Counted from the stretch's first letter, positions 1 to 9,153 are shown. The stretch: DNA of 36,886 bases from Bryobacterales bacterium (GCA_003167495.1 PMSX01000101.1:1-36886), one strand, 5' to 3'. Numbers and translations: made by a program. Notes: generated by a model from the sequence alone, not told the origin.

Positions 1-96
1 ATGCGCCGCCTCACACCCACTCAGCACGAAAAATTCCTGAAAGAAGCCCTCACCGAGGCGATAGAAATGCCACAAACCAAGGAGGCCGCCGCCTAA
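1..96 (+). CDS. C-terminal tail of an unidentified protein, cut by the window edge
   Basis: The frame starting at base 1 is open for 31 codons and ends with TAA at 94-96. An ATG lies exactly at base 1, but this is probably an internal Met, since no upstream ribosome site can be seen. The visible peptide is charged and helical-looking (Arg/Lys/Glu rich) and finishes in an Ala-rich tail. It is too short to assign to a family. It is on the same strand as the permease that follows about 480 bases later. A second frame is also open for a while here but has a less protein-like composition. Confidence 0.4.
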   Translation: MRRLTPTQHEKFLKEALTEAIEMPQTKEAAA

Positions 97-579
97 ACCA
101 CGAAAGTCCCTCACTCATCACAATCAGTCTTCCACAAGTGAGCCACCTGTGTGTCTCCACGTAAAACGCAAAGGGCGCGGAAGCGCACCGCCAAACAACA
201 TGTGTGATCGGCCCGCACATAATTCGCATGATTCGGGGAGAGCCCCCGGTTTCCCCCCGTTGCGGTAGTAGATGTCTAAAGGCCGTTCTTCGTTGGACAG
301 CAAATCCTGCCTATTCTTGGCGAGGGTAACGTGTACTTATCGTTTTCAATTAGAGCTTCACTTGTGGCGCCACTTTTGAATCTTCGGACCCGTCTGCGCG
401 TATTTGCCTATGAGTCACAAAAAATGAGGTCGGTTTGTAACCAAATCGATTTCGCGCAGTATTGCAACTGAAGACGCTACGAGCGATTTGCTAACCACAC
501 GCTGGCTCATCCGTATTTCAAACGGGACCTAGAGCGTGGGCAACTGGTGGCGGCACCAATCTTAGTCGAAGGAAACGAA
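97..579. other. Intergenic region without a recognisable gene
   Basis: This stretch of about 480 bases holds no reading frame with protein-like composition on either strand and no tRNA-like fold. A small G4/C4 hairpin (235-238 pairing with 243-246, loop AGAG) could help end transcription of the upstream gene but has no T tract. The promoter of the ADOP permease should lie in the last 150 bases; no convincing -35/-10 pair was found. Confidence 0.5.
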
Positions 580-3144
580 ATGGCGGATTTGCAGGATGCG
601 GTTCGACAACTCAGAAAATCACCCGGATTCACCACCACCGCGGTGATCACGCTTGCCTTAGGTATTGGTGCCACCACCGCAATCTTCACCCTTGTTCATC
701 AGGTGATGCTCAAGTCTCTGCCGGTCACCAAACCCGAAGAACTCTGGCGCGTCGGCGACAAAATCCGCTGCTGCAACTGGGGTGGGTATACGCAAGATAG
801 CGATGGCAATTTTTCGCTTTTCTCCTACGAAGCCTACAAGAATTTCCGTGAACACACGCCAGAGTTTGCCGACCTTGCGGCGCTGCAAGCCGGCAACGCA
901 CCACTCGGTGTCCGCCGCGCAGGATCGGAGGGTCCGGTCGACACGCGCAATGGCGAATACGTCTCGGGCAATTTCTTTCGTACCCTCGGCGTCCGCCCCT
1001 GGGTCGGCCGCGTGATGACCGACGCCGACGATCAGCCCGGCGCACCTCCCGTCGCCGTCATGAGCTATCACAGCTGGAGCGATAAATACGGCTCCGATCC
1101 CTCTGTCGTGGCCGGAAGTTATCAGATCAACGGCCATCCCTTTACGGTGATCGGCGTCGCTCCGCCCGGCTTCTACGGCGCCAAGCTCGAGGGCTGGGGT
1201 ATGCCCGATCTCTGGATCCCGGTCAACACCGAACCGCTGCTCGATGGCGAAGCCCAGCGCCTCAAACGTCCCAATACGAACTGGCTGGACATCGTCGGCC
1301 GTGTGCGCCCCGGCGTGAATGCCAGGTCGCTCGAAGCCAAGCTCCGCGTTGAGTTCCATGACTGGCTTGCAAGCCACGTGCCGGATATGGAGCCAGGCGA
1401 AAAACAGACCTGGCATCAGCAGACCCTGCATCTCGTTCCCGGCGGCGCCGGTGTCGCAGCCATGCGCGATCAGTACGAGGCTGGATTAAAGCTGCTGCTC
1501 ATTGCAGCCGGCTGTGTGCTGCTGGTCGCCTGCGGCAATCTTGCCAATCTCATGTTGGCCCGCGGTTTGAAAGAGCGCTCGCAAACGTCTCTGCGTGTGG
1601 CTCTCGGTGCCTCGCGCGGCCGGCTGGTGCGCAAAGCGCTCGTCGAGTCCACTTTGCTCGCTGTCTTGGGAGGCATTCTCGGAATCGGAATCGCCTATGG
1701 AGGCAGCCAGCTGATTCTCTATCTCGCGTTCCAGAACGGCGCCGGTCCGGCGAATTATGTCCCGGTCGATGCATCTCCCTCCTGGCCGGTTCTGCTCTTT
1801 ACGCTCGCGGTCTCGGTGCTCACCGGAATCGTTTTCGGCCTCGCACCCGCCTGGATGACTTCGCATGTCGATCCGGTCGAAGCTCTGCGCGGCAGCAACC
1901 GTTCCGTGCGCGGCGGCGGCTCCATCGCGCAAAAATCACTGGTTATCGCGCAAGCCGCGATGTCGCTTGTTCTGCTCTCTGCCGCTGCTCTGCTCGGCCA
2001 GAGCCTGCGCAATCTCGAGCACCAGAATTTTGGCTTCGAAACGAAGGATCGCTATCTCGTCTCCATTAACCCAACGCTCGGCAACTACAAGCCCGAGCAA
2101 ATGGAGCTGTTCTTTCGCCGTATCGACGAGCGCCTCCTGGGCGTACCCGGAGTCCGCATGGCCGCTCCCGCTCTCTACGCGCCCATGAGCGGCGATAGCT
2201 GGAACGAGGGCATTCGCATCGCCGGCCGCCCCGAACCGGGACCCAAGGAAGACACTGGCGCCGGCTGGGCACGCGTCATGCCCGGCTTCTTTGAAACTCT
2301 AGATGCAAAAATTGTGCAGGGCCGCTCCATCGAAGAGCAGGACACTACCACCACTCGCCCGATCGCCGTCGTCAACGAAGCTTTCGTTCGACGCTTCTTC
2401 AAGCACCAGAACCCGATCGGCCAGCACTTCGGCATGAACCGCATTCAGTACGCGGGCAAATTGGAAATCGTCGGCGTTGTGCGCGACATCCGCTACATGA
2501 CCTGGGATTACAAGGATCCTATCCGCCCCATGTTCTGGTTGCCCGAAACGCAAAGCGTCAAATACGACGATCCGCAATTCAACACCTTCGACCTCTTTTC
2601 TCACTTCCTCTACAACATCGTCCTTTGGGCTCCCGGCAATCCGCGCGGTATCGAAGCCGAAGTGCGCAAAGCGCTCGCCAGCGTCGATCCCAACCTGGTG
2701 GTCTATGGGGTGGATCCGTACTCGAAAATTCTGGCCGGCGATTTTCAACAGGCGAACATGATCGCTACCCTCACCATGCTCTTCGGCGCGCTCGGCCTTG
2801 TTCTCGCCGCGGTGGGATTGTACGGCGTGATGGCCTATACCGTAGAACAGCGTACAAGCGAGATCGGCGTGCGTATGGCGCTCGGCGCCAATCGCACTCA
2901 CGTGGTCCACATGGTCCTTCGCGGCGCGTTCTTCCAGATTGGGGTCGGACTCGGACTCGGTATCCCGCTCGCCATCGGAGCTGGCCATCTCATGACGACT
3001 CAACTCTTCGGCGTCTCTCCGTGGGATCCGCGCATGCTCACCATCGCTACACTATTACTCTGCGCCGCCGCGCTCCTGGCATCCTGGATTCCAGCTGCAC
3101 GCGCTGCAACGGTCGAGCCTATGGTTGCGCTACGCACCGAGTAG
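580..3144 (+). CDS. ADOP-type ABC transporter permease (MacB/FtsX family), short form
   Basis: An inner-membrane protein of 854 residues with the ADOP layout: an N-terminal helix preceded by the hallmark LRKSPGFTTTAVITLALGIG, a MacB-type periplasmic domain, an FtsX block near residues 300-400 (GNLANLMLARGLKERSQTSL, then RVALGASRGRL), a second periplasmic domain, and a C-terminal FtsX block with EIGVRMALGA. The family is related to MacB/LolC-type permeases, but most members have no adjacent ATPase, as here; the substrate is unknown. I chose ATG 580 because AAGGAA lies a few bases upstream; a GTG at 547 would add 11 residues. Unlike the second ADOP gene at 32237, it lacks the roughly 80-residue N-terminal prefix domain and has no PadR gene in front. 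Family assignment is firm; the transport role is inferred. Confidence 0.9.
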   Translation: MADLQDAVRQLRKSPGFTTTAVITLALGIGATTAIFTLVHQVMLKSLPVTKPEELWRVGDKIRCCNWGGYTQDSDGNFSLFSYEAYKNFREHTPEFADLAALQAGNAPLGVRRAGSEGPVDTRNGEYVSGNFFRTLGVRPWVGRVMTDADDQPGAPPVAVMSYHSWSDKYGSDPSVVAGSYQINGHPFTVIGVAPPGFYGAKLEGWGMPDLWIPVNTEPLLDGEAQRLKRPNTNWLDIVGRVRPGVNARSLEAKLRVEFHDWLASHVPDMEPGEKQTWHQQTLHLVPGGAGVAAMRDQYEAGLKLLLIAAGCVLLVACGNLANLMLARGLKERSQTSLRVALGASRGRLVRKALVESTLLAVLGGILGIGIAYGGSQLILYLAFQNGAGPANYVPVDASPSWPVLLFTLAVSVLTGIVFGLAPAWMTSHVDPVEALRGSNRSVRGGGSIAQKSLVIAQAAMSLVLLSAAALLGQSLRNLEHQNFGFETKDRYLVSINPTLGNYKPEQMELFFRRIDERLLGVPGVRMAAPALYAPMSGDSWNEGIRIAGRPEPGPKEDTGAGWARVMPGFFETLDAKIVQGRSIEEQDTTTTRPIAVVNEAFVRRFFKHQNPIGQHFGMNRIQYAGKLEIVGVVRDIRYMTWDYKDPIRPMFWLPETQSVKYDDPQFNTFDLFSHFLYNIVLWAPGNPRGIEAEVRKALASVDPNLVVYGVDPYSKILAGDFQQANMIATLTMLFGALGLVLAAVGLYGVMAYTVEQRTSEIGVRMALGANRTHVVHMVLRGAFFQIGVGLGLGIPLAIGAGHLMTTQLFGVSPWDPRMLTIATLLLCAAALLASWIPAARAATVEPMVALRTE

Positions 3145-3180
3145 CGGTCACACGCTCAATGGAAAAAAGCGTTCGCCCAG

Positions 3181-3217
3181 CGGTGTACTTTCGATAAACC
3201 CGGTGTACCTTGGATAA
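3181..3217. repeat. Imperfect tandem direct repeat, 20-base period, before phoD
   Basis: CGGTGTACTTTCGATAA (3181-3197) is repeated as CGGTGTACCTTGGATAA (3201-3217), 15 of 17 bases identical at a period of 20. It fills most of the 89-base gap between the ADOP permease and phoD and ends just before the proposed start codon. The spacing is close to two helical turns, so it could be a tandem activator site. It does not look like an enterobacterial Pho box, whose 7-base repeats recur every 11 bases. Confidence 0.45.
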
Positions 3218-3233
3218 CAAGGATTGGCGACGG

Positions 3234-5306
3234 ATGTCCTTACCCAGCAGACGCTCTTTCCTAAAAACCGCCACTGCCCTAAGTGCCACGGCTGCTTGGG
3301 GCAATCGACTTATAACCGAGTCGCGCATCGCATGGCATGAACGGCGTGATCTGTTCCCCGAAGGGGTTGCATCGGGGGACCCGGACGACAATAGTGTTTT
3401 ATTGTGGACGCGCCGAGCGCCGAAGGGTGAACAAGGGCCCACAAAGTTGAACGCCGAAATTGCCGAAGATGAGGAATTCACTCATGTTGTAGCAACCGCC
3501 GTAGCTCCGATTTCGGCGGAATCTGACTGGACTTGTCGTGTTCTGGTGGGAGGCTTGAAGCCCAGCCACGTATATTGGTACCGCTTTACCGACTTCGAGG
3601 GTCTGGGTAGCCGTGTAGGCAGAACGATCACAGCGCCGGCAGTGGACGACGCCAGACCCGCTCGTTTTGTTTTCGTAAGTTGCCAAAACGTGAACCAAGG
3701 CGCGCAGAACGCCTACCGCAGAATGATTTACGAAGATGAGCGAGCACCCGAAGCGGAAAGAATCGGCTTTGTACTTCATCTCGGTGACTTCATCTACGAA
3801 ATTGTTTGGTATCCGGAAGACCGTCCGCAAGGCATGTACGACCGTCGCCTGCGAGACGTGGTGCGCTACCCGCATGGCGAGAAGATCCGCGACTTTCACA
3901 TTCCTACGACCGTCGAAGACTATCGCGCCGTTTATCGCGCCTATCTCAGCGATCCCGACCTGCAGGATGCACGCGCTCGCTGGCCGTTCGTGAACATGTG
4001 GGACAACCACGAGTTTAGTTGGCTTGGCTGGCAATCCTTGCAAAGATTCGAAGGAAAAACGCGACCCGCACAGACTCGCAAGGTGGCGGCGAATCAAGCG
4101 TTTTTCGAATATCAACCCGCGCGGATCATTAAACCGAGCGGACCATCTCTTGATCGCTTCCAGCCGCCCCAGGTAATCGACACGCCGGTTACCCGTTTCG
4201 ACGAGCACGGCCTCGGTCAAGAACCGAACAATCTTGCCGCTATCGGCAGCCTCAAGGGTTACCGCGCATTGCGGTGGGGCAGGAATGTTGAGCTAATCGT
4301 TACTGACCAGCGAAGCTATCGTTCCGAGGAACCAACCGAACAGCCCGAGGCAAAGCCACTTTCGAGCGATGATTTTCCGGAGTTCATCCCGGAAGAAGCT
4401 ATGGAAATCCTGGATGCGGGGCGAGCCTACAATGGCGGTCATCCGCCGGCATTCATCCGATTCGGTGGTGTCGAGATACCCAATTTTCGGAAAGACCAGC
4501 CTGCGCATACGATTCTCGGCGCAGAGCAGAAGGCATGGTTTCTCGGGCGCTTGCGTAACTCGAAAGCGACATGGAAGATTTGGGCCAACACCACCGCCAC
4601 TCTCGACATGCGTGCCGATCTGCAAAACGTGCCGAACGGCACAAAACCCTGGCCAGGCACCGGCTACGCGACTTCCCCGGGAGGAGATCACGGCACAGCC
4701 TATGTAGAGCGCGGCGAGATCTATGACTTTGTTCAGGCCAACGGAATCACCGGGTTCACAACGGTTGCGGGGGACCGTCATAGCTTTTGGGCAGGGTGGG
4801 CTGCAAAGTCACTGCCGCCGAAGCCGTTCGTGCCTGTCGGCATTGCTTTTGTAACAGGTTCAATTTCTGCTCCCGGACTAGTGGAAGCACTCGAGCACAT
4901 CTTGCCGAAAGACCATCCTCTGCGAGCACTCTATGTTGGCCAAGGGCCACAGGATCACGCTCCACAGCCAACCGTTAACCTACTTATTCGGCACGGAGTC
5001 CGCTCTTGTCTCGAGTACGCGCAGAGCGGTGACATGGCGCGGGCACGAGCGCTGTCCAATCCCGATTTGTCGCCGCATCTATCATTTGTCGACATGGGAG
5101 GTCACGGCTACTCCGTTGTTCACACGACGAGCGAATTTATCGAGACTGAATTCGTCTGTATTCCTCGCCCCCTCGAACGCAGCAACCACCCCGATGGAGG
5201 GGATCTCAGTTATCGAGTTAGATTTCGAACCCGCCGCTGGGAAAACGGTCAAACACCACAACTCCAAATGCAGATTCTCGAAGGCGATCCGAAATTCTCA
5301 GCGTGA
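3234..5306 (+). CDS. phoD: PhoD-like metallophosphatase, Tat-exported
   Basis: A 690-residue member of the PhoD alkaline phosphatase/phosphodiesterase family, expected to release phosphate from organic phosphoesters outside the cytoplasmic membrane. A twin-arginine signal is visible at residues 5-12 (SRRSFLKT) followed by an Ala-rich stretch. The PhoD N-terminal domain starts at FPEGVASGDP (41-50), and metallophosphatase motifs follow: VSCQN at 148-152, HLGDFIYE around 182-189, WDNHEF at 256-261, TDQRSY near 357 and AGDRHSFWAG in the last third. These carry the family's metal-binding Cys, Asp, Asn and His residues. ATG 3234 puts the twin arginine at the right distance from the N-terminus and has AAGGA about 10 bases upstream; a TTG at 3210 lies inside the tandem repeat. 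Confidence in family and export is high; the substrate is not known. Confidence 0.9.
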   Translation: MSLPSRRSFLKTATALSATAAWGNRLITESRIAWHERRDLFPEGVASGDPDDNSVLLWTRRAPKGEQGPTKLNAEIAEDEEFTHVVATAVAPISAESDWTCRVLVGGLKPSHVYWYRFTDFEGLGSRVGRTITAPAVDDARPARFVFVSCQNVNQGAQNAYRRMIYEDERAPEAERIGFVLHLGDFIYEIVWYPEDRPQGMYDRRLRDVVRYPHGEKIRDFHIPTTVEDYRAVYRAYLSDPDLQDARARWPFVNMWDNHEFSWLGWQSLQRFEGKTRPAQTRKVAANQAFFEYQPARIIKPSGPSLDRFQPPQVIDTPVTRFDEHGLGQEPNNLAAIGSLKGYRALRWGRNVELIVTDQRSYRSEEPTEQPEAKPLSSDDFPEFIPEEAMEILDAGRAYNGGHPPAFIRFGGVEIPNFRKDQPAHTILGAEQKAWFLGRLRNSKATWKIWANTTATLDMRADLQNVPNGTKPWPGTGYATSPGGDHGTAYVERGEIYDFVQANGITGFTTVAGDRHSFWAGWAAKSLPPKPFVPVGIAFVTGSISAPGLVEALEHILPKDHPLRALYVGQGPQDHAPQPTVNLLIRHGVRSCLEYAQSGDMARARALSNPDLSPHLSFVDMGGHGYSVVHTTSEFIETEFVCIPRPLERSNHPDGGDLSYRVRFRTRRWENGQTPQLQMQILEGDPKFSA

Positions 5307-5371
5307 TGTGGCTCGATTTCGGCAGGCCCGGCGCAGGCCTCGGTATCCGCATAACTTCTCCCTTTTCGCGA

Positions 5372-5377
5372 TATAAT
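5372..5377 (+). promoter_or_regulatory. Perfect -10 hexamer TATAAT close to the TIR-nSTAND start codon
   Basis: TATAAT at 5372-5377 ends ten bases before the ATG at 5388, and no Shine-Dalgarno lies in between. If it is used, the transcript would begin about four bases before the start codon, so it would be essentially leaderless. No good -35 is seen 16-18 bases upstream. Confidence 0.45.
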
Positions 5378-5387
5378 TTCAAAAACC

Positions 5388-8300
5388 ATGGGGAGTTTCA
5401 CGTCGACTTTGCGCTCCTCGGAGGTCAGCGGACCTCGCGATCTCTTTCTGAGCTACAACAGCACCGACCGGGACGCCGTCTCAAGAGTGCGCCGAGAACT
5501 GTCGGACCGGAAAATCTCCACTTTTTACGATCGCGTCGACCTAACTCCCGGCCGACCCTGGTTCGATGAACTCGAAGCGGCTTTGCGTAGAGTTCGCGGT
5601 GCCGTTGTCTTCATCGGCAAAGACGGTCTCGGGACCGTTCAGAGGCGCGAGATGCAGTTCGCAATTGCTCGCCAGGCCATCGAGGAGAAAGCCGGCGCAT
5701 CGTTTCCCGTAATTCCCGTCTTGCTCGAAGGCGCGGATCCGGACGCCATTTCTGGCTTTCTCGCTCTCAACACTTGGATCGATCTGCGTCGCGGTCTCGA
5801 AAATTCTCTGGCTTTCGATTCTTTCGTGAAAGCCGTTCATGAGCAGCCAGAGTCACAGAAAGAGGAATCACCATCAGCCATCTGTCCTTATCGCGGTCTG
5901 ACTGCCTTTCGCGAAGAGGATTCGTTCTTATTCTTTGGCCGCGAGGATCTCTCAAATCGGTTGTTTGAGCAGATCATCAGACAAAGCTTCGTGGTCATGG
6001 TAGGCCGTTCAGGAAGCGGAAAGTCGTCCATCGCGAAGGCAGGCCTTGTGCCTCTTCTCCGGCGTCAAAAGCCTCCGGCGGACACTTGGGAAGTAGTAGC
6101 GTTCTCTCCCGGCAGCAGACCTTTTCATCGTTTCGCTGCCCAGTTAGTTCCACTTTGGTCTGCTTCTGGCCGGGATCAGACCGACATCAGTACCGAGTCG
6201 GAGAAGCTTGGAAACCGGCTGGCCGCTGGAGAAGTGACGCTCGCCAGCTTCGTTGATTTGGCGCTCAAGCACTTACCCGACACTAGCCGCTTGATTGCTA
6301 TTGTGGATCAGTTCGAGGAACTCTTCACGCAAGCTTCTCAACAGGAGCAGCACAGACGTTTTGTTGGAGAACTGATTTCGGCGAACCGAGAGTCGAAGTT
6401 AACCGTCGTCCTGACTTTGCGCGCCGACTTTTACGGTCAAGCCATAGGACTCGACCGTGAGTTCAGCGACCTGATCGCTGCGGGAGTATTGAATATCGGA
6501 GAGATGACGCGAGATGAGCTGAGGCGAGCCATCGGGCGACCTGCTGAGCTTACCGGAGTGCGCTTCGAAGCCGGCCTGGTGGATCGCATCCTCGATCACG
6601 TCGAAAAGCAGCCCGGCAGTCTGCCGCTGCTTGAATACGCGCTCACCGAACTTTGGCAACGGCGTCAGGGCAGTCAGTTGACGCACCAGGCTTACGACGC
6701 CATCGGCGGCGTAGACGGCGCTATCAGCAAGCGTGCCCAGGCGCAGTTTGAAAAACTCACGCCTGCTCAAAAGGAGATCGCGCTGCCCGCGCTTTCCCGC
6801 CTTGTTCGCGCTTCCTCCCCGGGTGAAGAGGGAACCGACACGCGGCAGTTGGTGCGGCTCAGCGAACTGAGCCCGGATGCACAGTCGGTTATGCGGATTT
6901 TTGCCGAAAGCGACGCCCGCTTGATCGTCGCGGGCCGCGAAGAAACCACCGGCGAAGAGACTATCGAGGTGGCTCATGAAGCTCTAATTCGTGGCTGGAG
7001 CGCCCTCAAACAATGGATTGATCAGGACCGTAAATTCCTCTTATGGCGTCAGCAATTGCGTCCTTTCCTTGAAAAGTGGCGACGCCTTGGGGACGACAAA
7101 AACTCGGCGCTCCTAACGGGGATCTACCTTGTCGAGGCCCGTCAATGGCTGCGGGAGCGTCCCAAGGATTTGAGCCAAGAAGAACGGCAATTCATTCTCG
7201 ACAGCGAAAGGCCTACTGTACACGCCAAACGGCGGAAACAGGTCGCCGCTTGCACAGCCCTCGTTGCTGTTTTGGCGGCTGTCGGTTGGTTGTGGTTCAT
7301 CAACCGAGACGCCTATCAAATTCAGGCGACAGCGCAAAAGGCGCGAGAAGCAATCGTGTCGGCGAGCGAATCGGAAGCAGAGGAGTGGTTGCGGGCCTTA
7401 CACTTCAGTGGGAGGACCTCTGAAGCATTAGCCGAGGGTAAGACAATCGGTAATCCCGACCACCGGGCGGAAGCTCTCGGCAGCTTCGCGTTGACGCTGG
7501 CAAAGTCCGGTCATGCCGCAGAGGCTGTCGGGCTGGCGCAAACCGCAATAGCTGCGTCGGCGTCAGCTCCGAATGCGAAATCGGCCGCTGTGTCCTACGC
7601 TGCGGCCGCACTGGCAAAAGCCGGGCACTCGCCAGAGGCACTCGAAGCACTCGGCGCTATTAACGACATACCGGCGAGGGCAAACGCATTCGGTCGGGTA
7701 GCGAAAGAGCTTGCGGACACGGGCAATATGAAATCGCTGATGGAATTTTGCCGCCGCCCTGGTAATTCACTGGTCAACGACAGGGGCTTAGCCGAAGCCT
7801 CGCGTGCCTTGGCGAGCAGTGGACAAATAGCGGATTCGGTACAGCTTGCAAACGACATCAAAGATCCTATTTGGGGCTCATACGCGAAGGCCGGTGTGGG
7901 GTATGGTTTGGTAGCGTCGGGAAAGACAGAGGAGGCCGCTGCCATCGCCGAAGAAGCGTTTCGGCTGGCGCAAGACGTCAAGAATGAACCGGATCGAAGC
8001 TACTCTTTGGGTTGGGTCGTCAGAGCATTGGCCGAAGCGGGAAAGACATCACAAGCGTTGACTGTCGCTCACGCTATTCAGGACGAAACGTCACGCGACC
8101 AAGGGCTGGTTGATATTGCGGAAAGGCTGGCAAGGTCTGGAAAGGTAACCGAAGCCATTGACGTTGCGAAACAAGTACGAGACGCCTTAAAAAGCTTCGC
8201 TCTCGGGTCCGTCGTCAGTGCTTTAGCTCAATCGGGAAGGGCACAACAGGCAGCAGACGCTGTTCTACTCCTCAAACGGCAAGGTTACGTCGGTACAGAA

Positions 8301-8849
8301 GTTTTCGAACGTCCAGTAGGACTGGGCACCGTGGTAGGGTGGCTGGTCGACAGCAACGCGAAACCGGAGGACGCTCTTGCGATTGCCCGCCAGATTGACG
8401 ACCCAAAGCAGAGGGCGGATGCCCTGGCGAGTGTTGCGGAAACATTCAGGCGAGCCGGTAAGTCACTTGAGGCCGGCAAGGTGGCAGAGGAGGCGCTCGC
8501 AAATGTTCGACATAGCCCTAAAGTTTCAGGTGATCGCGCTCTCCGCTCGCATGTCGAGAGTCTTTCCGTTCTAATGGAAGTCTTGGGTAACGCCGGAATC
8601 TCGAAAGAGTCCGCCGCAGTGGCTACCGACGCTCAGGATACTGCACGAGCCATTGCCGATGATCAAGAAAAGTCACAAGCGCTTTCGGCGATTGCGATGG
8701 CGTACGCTAAACTTCACTCTTACCGTCGCGCTCGGTTAGTCGCCGATCAATGTACCAGTTCCGACGATAAACTCTCTGCCTATGCTGTGATCTTGCGCGA
8801 ATATACGGTTCAGTACCATCCAGAGTTGGCGAAATCCGGTTCCGAGTAG
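5388..8849 (+). CDS. TIR - nSTAND1 NTPase - transmembrane - TPR-like repeat protein (putative NAD-targeting immune or signalling receptor)
   Basis: A 1153-residue multidomain protein. Residues 16-150 form a TIR_2-type domain (DLFLSYNSTD at 18-27; GLGTVQRREM at 80-89 places E88 where TIR NADases carry the catalytic Glu). After a short linker, 165-610 is an nSTAND1-type NTPase: CPYRGLTAF entry, FFGRED, Walker A GRSGSGKSS at 206-214, Walker B IVDQFEELF at 305-313, and LTLRADFYG at 342-350. Residues 618-637 form one hydrophobic segment. The remaining 500 or so residues are degenerate helical repeats of about 35 residues (patterns such as RADALASVAETFRRAGKS) resembling TPRs. In known TIR-STAND proteins the repeats sense a trigger, the NTPase oligomerises, and the TIR cleaves NAD or makes a nucleotide signal. 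Here that role is inferred. The gene stands 81 bases behind phoD and has no second defence gene next to it. Confidence 0.88.
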   Translation: MGSFTSTLRSSEVSGPRDLFLSYNSTDRDAVSRVRRELSDRKISTFYDRVDLTPGRPWFDELEAALRRVRGAVVFIGKDGLGTVQRREMQFAIARQAIEEKAGASFPVIPVLLEGADPDAISGFLALNTWIDLRRGLENSLAFDSFVKAVHEQPESQKEESPSAICPYRGLTAFREEDSFLFFGREDLSNRLFEQIIRQSFVVMVGRSGSGKSSIAKAGLVPLLRRQKPPADTWEVVAFSPGSRPFHRFAAQLVPLWSASGRDQTDISTESEKLGNRLAAGEVTLASFVDLALKHLPDTSRLIAIVDQFEELFTQASQQEQHRRFVGELISANRESKLTVVLTLRADFYGQAIGLDREFSDLIAAGVLNIGEMTRDELRRAIGRPAELTGVRFEAGLVDRILDHVEKQPGSLPLLEYALTELWQRRQGSQLTHQAYDAIGGVDGAISKRAQAQFEKLTPAQKEIALPALSRLVRASSPGEEGTDTRQLVRLSELSPDAQSVMRIFAESDARLIVAGREETTGEETIEVAHEALIRGWSALKQWIDQDRKFLLWRQQLRPFLEKWRRLGDDKNSALLTGIYLVEARQWLRERPKDLSQEERQFILDSERPTVHAKRRKQVAACTALVAVLAAVGWLWFINRDAYQIQATAQKAREAIVSASESEAEEWLRALHFSGRTSEALAEGKTIGNPDHRAEALGSFALTLAKSGHAAEAVGLAQTAIAASASAPNAKSAAVSYAAAALAKAGHSPEALEALGAINDIPARANAFGRVAKELADTGNMKSLMEFCRRPGNSLVNDRGLAEASRALASSGQIADSVQLANDIKDPIWGSYAKAGVGYGLVASGKTEEAAAIAEEAFRLAQDVKNEPDRSYSLGWVVRALAEAGKTSQALTVAHAIQDETSRDQGLVDIAERLARSGKVTEAIDVAKQVRDALKSFALGSVVSALAQSGRAQQAADAVLLLKRQGYVGTEVFERPVGLGTVVGWLVDSNAKPEDALAIARQIDDPKQRADALASVAETFRRAGKSLEAGKVAEEALANVRHSPKVSGDRALRSHVESLSVLMEVLGNAGISKESAAVATDAQDTARAIADDQEKSQALSAIAMAYAKLHSYRRARLVADQCTSSDDKLSAYAVILREYTVQYHPELAKSGSE

Positions 8850-9153
8850 CTATCACGGGAGCATTGGCCAAACGATGAAATCCGGGGCCGAGATGCGACT
8901 GTAAAGAGCGGTAACGACAGGCTCGCTTTGAGGTAGCCAATCCAGAACGCGTCGCCCTATTTACTCGATCGGCACCGCCGTGCGACGGTACTCGATGCTC
9001 TCCACGAGGTCTGTTTGCAGCGTGGCTGGAGCCTGTTTGCAGCACATGTGCGAACCAATCATGTCATGCGGTGGCGGAAGCGGATGTTCGACACGAGAAA
9101 AGGTGCCCCTGGTATTTCCGCGTGATAAGCTAGTCCGGTTCGAGGAGGCGGAA
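8850..9153. other. Intergenic region with an 11-base direct repeat
   Basis: This gap of about 300 bases before the small membrane gene has no convincing reading frame. Its only notable structure is CTGTTTGCAGC occurring at 9011-9021 and again at 9033-9043, a 22-base period that would put both copies on one face of the helix. Whether it is an operator or a chance duplication is open. Confidence 0.4.
9011..9043. repeat. Direct repeat CTGTTTGCAGC, 22-base period
   Basis: Two perfect 11-base copies, at 9011-9021 and 9033-9043, are separated by 11 bases. They lie about 110 bases upstream of the ATG at 9154. The position and two-turn spacing would suit a regulator binding as two adjacent dimers. 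No matching regulator gene was recognised nearby. Confidence 0.4.

Noticed and set aside
658..3003. Long antisense open frames (658-1431 and 2299-3003, minus strand) opposite the first ADOP permease
   Set aside because: They are mirror frames of a G+C-rich coding gene, with low-complexity composition, no ribosome sites and no recognisable motifs.
5324..5340. Hairpin AGGCC-N7-GGCCT between phoD and the TIR gene
   Set aside because: A five-pair stem without a T tract is too weak to call a terminator.
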